Of a stretch of 9,590 nucleotides of DNA, positions 7,201-9,590 are shown piece by piece. Positions within the stretch are counted from its first letter, which is position 1; the number at the start of each line of letters is the position of its first letter. The notes under the pieces were generated by a model, which searched no databases, was not told where the DNA came from, and worked only from the letters and a program-made list of their open reading frames with translations. The stretch lies in assembly GCA_012842645.1 (NCBI GenBank), contig DUSJ01000417.1:1-9590 (forward strand), in the 5' to 3' direction. The DNA is from Clostridiaceae bacterium (GTDB taxonomy: Bacteria; Bacillota; Clostridia; DSM-8532). Position numbers and translations under genes: made by a program.

Positions 7201-8025
7201 TTATGAGCAGCAGCCGCAGTCAGAGGGTTTGCAGTTGTATTCCTCAGGTTTTCCATAAACGATGACATCCTGATCTATACCCAGTTTGTCGATTATGTCT
7301 TCAGTTACCTTAAGTTCCACTATAGTCGTCCATACAGACTCTGTCGGGCTTGTGCTTACCAGGAACGTATCAAGTATATCCAGGTCATAGCGGAAGCACT
7401 TAAGCAGTATGTATGACTGGAGACTGGGATCCTCAAGGTAACACTGCCTGATCTGAGGCTCAAACATTGAATACGGAATGGAAACAGTGTATTCAAAGCT
7501 TGTATAGTTGTTTACACCTGCCGCTACAATGATGAGCGACTCGTTTGGCGGATACTTGCTCTGATGCTGAAGAACAGGGATTCCTGCTGTATCGATAACT
7601 GTGGAATCAACGAATGCCTTTGTCGTCGCAGGATTGTACTGGAGCCTGTTGGAAAGGTTCCTCGGCAGCGTGATTACATCGAAGTTCCCGTTCTCATACT
7701 CAACCAGCAGGACCAGTTCGTACCTGTGGGTCACCCTGGATTTGCTTGTACAAATCAGGGTATTTCTCGGATAATCAGGTTCGATTATACGTTTGCACAG
7801 CTTGACACAAGTCACCGGCGAACCAAGGACAGGCTGCTCCGCGGGAACACTTCCGTCATTGATGATGTAGATCCTGAAAGGCCTTTTCTTACCAGTCGCC
7901 ACTCCGTTGAAGTATTCTTCCTGCCATAAAGTGTAGGTATCAGCAAGGACCTTTTTGCCCAGAACTTGCTTAGTGAAAATATCTACTTTATGCAGACCCT
8001 CAATATTAGTTAATTCTTCAGACAT
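7201..8025 (-). CDS. Unrecognised protein, paralog B with Cys-rich tail
   Basis: A 274-residue protein that pairs with paralog A (2856-3677) over its whole length. The shared blocks are HKVDIFTKQVLGKKVL, KSRVTHRYELVLLVEYENG, NLSNRLQYNPATTKAFVDS, VSIPYSMF, SYILLKC and EDIIDKLGIDQDVIVYG. The start is ATG 8025 with a GGGAG site (complement of 8034-8038). It is predicted soluble and beta-rich, with no signal peptide. The last residues, CKPSDCGCCS, hold four Cys in ten. Such tails are common in disulfide-linked spore-coat and exosporium proteins, but here that is only an analogy. It is the last gene of the minus-strand group and ends 17 bases before a hairpin. The family is not recognised. Confidence 0.87.
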   Translation of the reverse strand: MSEELTNIEGLHKVDIFTKQVLGKKVLADTYTLWQEEYFNGVATGKKRPFRIYIINDGSVPAEQPVLGSPVTCVKLCKRIIEPDYPRNTLICTSKSRVTHRYELVLLVEYENGNFDVITLPRNLSNRLQYNPATTKAFVDSTVIDTAGIPVLQHQSKYPPNESLIIVAAGVNNYTSFEYTVSIPYSMFEPQIRQCYLEDPSLQSYILLKCFRYDLDILDTFLVSTSPTESVWTTIVELKVTEDIIDKLGIDQDVIVYGKPEEYNCKPSDCGCCS

Positions 8026-8061
8026 ATAAACAACTCCCGTTATGATGTTTGCTTTCTGTTT

Positions 8062-8070
8062 TATATTATG
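8062..8070 (-). promoter_or_regulatory. Candidate sporulation-type -10 box upstream of paralog B
   Basis: Minus-strand CATAATATA fits CATAnnnTA and would start a transcript about 30 bases before ATG 8025, in the 63-base gap after the coiled-coil gene. I could not find a convincing -35 partner, so this rests on one box in AT-rich DNA. Confidence 0.22.
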
Positions 8071-8088
8071 TATCTCAGGATATAACTG

Positions 8089-8451
8089 CTACTTGAAAAA
8101 CCTTGATAATTTACTTCCTGATGCGCTCTTTCGTTCCTGCGATCTCAGCATTTCGGTATTTGTCTGGATATTGTCCAGCAATTGCTTCATTATTGCCATC
8201 TCGCTCTGTAACTGGTTTATTTTTTCTATTATTTCTTTCTGCTTTTCTTCAAGGGCCGGCAATGATATTGGGTTCATAACAACTTTTTTGCCGATCGTCT
8301 GGGTTTTGTCAGGGACCTTAACGCCCAAAGGGGCCAGAGTATCAGGATCGGTTTTAAATTCAATAAATTTTGGAAACTCTTTTTCCGACTCTTCCCGCTT
8401 TATGCGCTTCCATCCCGAACTGAAATTTGAAACGTAGCCGAAGTCATCCAT
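8089..8451 (-). CDS. Unrecognised 120-residue coiled-coil protein
   Basis: The start is ATG 8451, five bases after AGGTGAA (complement of 8457-8463). The first ~65 residues are polar with many Lys, Glu and Pro (a repeated theme of short loops such as FKTDPDTLAPLGVKVPDKTQ). Residues ~68-107 form a heptad-like coiled coil rich in Glu, Lys, Gln and Leu. The basic tail SGSKLSRFFK ends the protein. There is no Cys, signal peptide or membrane segment. The gene sits between a glycosyltransferase and paralog B on the same strand and is probably part of that transcript or of one starting from the candidate promoter just upstream. It may be a scaffold or adaptor; I know of no family match. Confidence 0.8.
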   Translation of the reverse strand: MDDFGYVSNFSSGWKRIKREESEKEFPKFIEFKTDPDTLAPLGVKVPDKTQTIGKKVVMNPISLPALEEKQKEIIEKINQLQSEMAIMKQLLDNIQTNTEMLRSQERKSASGSKLSRFFK

Positions 8452-8483
8452 CGCGCTTCACCTGAATTAAAATTCCTCATATC

Positions 8484-8513
8484 ATTATATGAAAATAAAA
8501 AAAGAAGTATATT
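8484..8513 (-). promoter_or_regulatory. Candidate sigma-E/K-like promoter before the coiled-coil gene
   Basis: On the minus strand AATATA (complement of 8508-8513) and CATATAAT (complement of 8484-8491) are spaced by 16 bases, resembling the ATA...CATAcanT layout of early mother-cell sigma-E promoters. The implied transcript start is ~25 bases before ATG 8451. It lies at the end of the upstream glycosyltransferase gene, beside an inverted repeat ACCTGAAT / ATTCAGGT (8460-8467 and 8511-8518). Confidence 0.35.
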
Positions 8514-9349
8514 CAGGTACAACCTCCTGAGATAAATTCTAATTTTTTGTATGAGCATCTGTCCTTGAACTCTCTGCATCCTGCAAGATCTGAGATACGG
8601 TATATATGATAGGCCGGGAAAGTGGTATCTACATACATTTCAAAATCATTGACAGCCGCCCTTACGCAGAAATGCCGGTCTTCACCGGCAAAGCTGAGAT
8701 TGTATATCCTGGAGAATGATACATTGCTGTTGATAACTTTTTTGCTTATAAGCGTGCCCCCGCCAAGACCCCCAACCTTGTATACCCCGGGCTTTTTTAG
8801 CATGGAATGGAATTCTTTCGTCTTTTCCCTGACCTTATCAGGTCCCAGGGCAGCCCCTCCAGGTTCGTACTGGGTGTAGTTGTCATATAACCAGACCTGC
8901 GGGTAAAAGGGCCCCGATGGAGCCCATCTGGTCCAGTAGATCTCGGAAATTATATCCTTCTTCTGCTTACTCAAATGAATGAGAGTATTCGGATGCAGAA
9001 GAAGATCAGAATCCACAAAAAACAGGCTGTCATAGTTACCGTCCCTGGCAAATCCGAGAATCCTGTTCCGATATTCGCCTACCCTTGAAATGGTGCCATT
9101 ATCCCATTTATGCTTGTAATCTGTCCCGCAGGCCGGCTGCCTGTCTCCGTTTATAAGCGTGCAGGGAAGTATTTCGGCCAGCTTTTTGAGAAGCCTGGCC
9201 GATTCCTTGTCTGTGTTGTCGTCAATAAATAAAAAGTCTGCCCTGATCCCTTCACAGTTCAGATTGAACAATGACTCAGCGTATTCTTTCAATATTTCAG
9301 GTTTTTCCCTGACTGGAGCGGCAATGAGAATACGCTTGCCATCCATCAT
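8513..9349 (-). CDS. GT-A glycosyltransferase, family-2/Anp1-like
   Basis: A 278-residue soluble protein with a GT-A fold pattern: an N-terminal KRILIAAPVREKPEILKEYA (5-24), a donor-site acidic pair FLFIDDNTD (39-47), the metal-binding FFVDSDLLLHP (110-120, DSD 113-115), a Gly-rich acceptor-side loop VGGLGGGTL (192-200), and AGEDRHFC (221-228) holding the likely catalytic acid or base Glu/Asp. A late HIYR (248-251) could supply the third metal ligand. The motif order resembles the Anp1-like (GT62-type) and related family-2 enzymes. It differs from the two plus-strand TPR glycosyltransferases and has no TPR tail. Start ATG 9349 overlaps the upstream stop as ATGA, so it is translationally coupled to the preceding gene. 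The motifs look intact. Donor and acceptor unknown. Confidence 0.88.
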   Translation of the reverse strand: MMDGKRILIAAPVREKPEILKEYAESLFNLNCEGIRADFLFIDDNTDKESARLLKKLAEILPCTLINGDRQPACGTDYKHKWDNGTISRVGEYRNRILGFARDGNYDSLFFVDSDLLLHPNTLIHLSKQKKDIISEIYWTRWAPSGPFYPQVWLYDNYTQYEPGGAALGPDKVREKTKEFHSMLKKPGVYKVGGLGGGTLISKKVINSNVSFSRIYNLSFAGEDRHFCVRAAVNDFEMYVDTTFPAYHIYRISDLAGCREFKDRCSYKKLEFISGGCT

Positions 9350-9590
9350 TCTGTCGTCCCGATGACTGTTATTTCCTCTTCGCTGGCCAACTGTACCAGG
9401 ATATCATAGAATACAGACAAATCAACTCTTGTCGCCGGTACCGGAGGTGATCCTGTTCCTTCAAATCCAGTGTCTCCGATTTCCGCATTCCAGGTCATAT
9501 TGCGGAGAGTGACGATGACTGTGAAATCATCGTCCGCCGGAATTGTTCCCGTAAACTCGTCGAGAGTAATGGTCATGGTATAGATAAACC
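9346..9590 (-). CDS. C-terminal part of an unrecognised beta-rich, acidic protein (cut by window edge)
   Basis: The frame is open to the window end. An ATG at 9576 exists but has no clear SD in the 14 bases before it, and the four upstream codons (F-I-Y-T) continue a strand-like pattern, so the gene probably extends beyond the window. The visible ~80 residues alternate hydrophobic and polar positions with Thr/Val-rich strands (e.g. DFTVIVTLRNMTW), lack Cys, and end EEITVIGTTE. This is the look of a small beta-sandwich or surface-type domain. Its stop shares the ATGA with the glycosyltransferase start, suggesting a substrate-enzyme or partner relation. Family not recognised. Confidence 0.6.
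   Translation of the reverse strand, partial: FIYTMTITLDEFTGTIPADDDFTVIVTLRNMTWNAEIGDTGFEGTGSPPVPATRVDLSVFYDILVQLASEEEITVIGTTE

Noticed and set aside
7564..7929. Plus-strand open frame opposite paralog B
   Set aside because: It sits inside a paralog-supported gene on the other strand and has no SD or recognisable domain.
8042..8437. Hydrophobic plus-strand frame that looks like a membrane protein
   Set aside because: It is the antisense of the coiled-coil gene; complement of Lys/Glu-rich codons yields Phe/Ser/Leu and mimics a membrane protein.
1..9590. tRNA, rRNA, CRISPR array, transposase or attachment sites
   Set aside because: No cloverleaf-like segment, regular spacer array, transposase motif or terminal repeats were seen on reading both strands.

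Overview
The window looks like chromosomal DNA of an endospore-forming, Clostridia-type Firmicute. The signs are strong purine-rich Shine-Dalgarno sites, GTG and TTG starts, moderate GC by eye, a Clostridia-style heterodimeric ABC exporter, a DUF2200-type protein, and a recognisable BclB-type exosporium C-terminal domain. No RNA gene, insertion sequence, CRISPR array or phage gene was seen.

Layout. (1) Positions 1-2249, plus strand: the tail of one ABC exporter subunit and a complete second subunit overlapping it by 11 bases. Together they form a heterodimeric exporter with one degenerate ATP site. (2) 2315-2662, plus: a small DUF2200-like protein, followed by a short possible gene remnant. 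(3) 2856-3677, minus: an unrecognised 273-residue protein (paralog A). (4) 3839-6256, plus: two overlapping GT-A/TPR glycosyltransferase-like genes, then a bare BclB-type exosporium domain, closed by a strong intrinsic terminator. (5) 6404-7168, plus: an unrecognised protein with a C-terminal coiled coil. (6) 9590-7201, minus: a beta-rich partial protein, a third glycosyltransferase coupled to it by an ATGA overlap, a 120-residue coiled-coil protein, and paralog B, the sister of paralog A. A long hairpin lies between the convergent ends of the plus gene at 6404 and paralog B.

Interpretation. The middle and right of the window read as an accessory locus for building or glycosylating a spore-surface structure: three glycosyltransferase-type genes, an exosporium-type domain, and several unknown proteins, two of them duplicated. 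The association with spores is inferred from the BclB-type domain and from a few sporulation-sigma-like -10 boxes; it is not proven. Most notable are a GT/TPR pair in which the first member has lost several catalytic-motif residues that the second keeps, a BclB domain cut off exactly from its collagen-like part, and the same-orientation paralog pair that brackets the plus-strand cassette. The ABC exporter and DUF2200 genes are probably ordinary neighbours.
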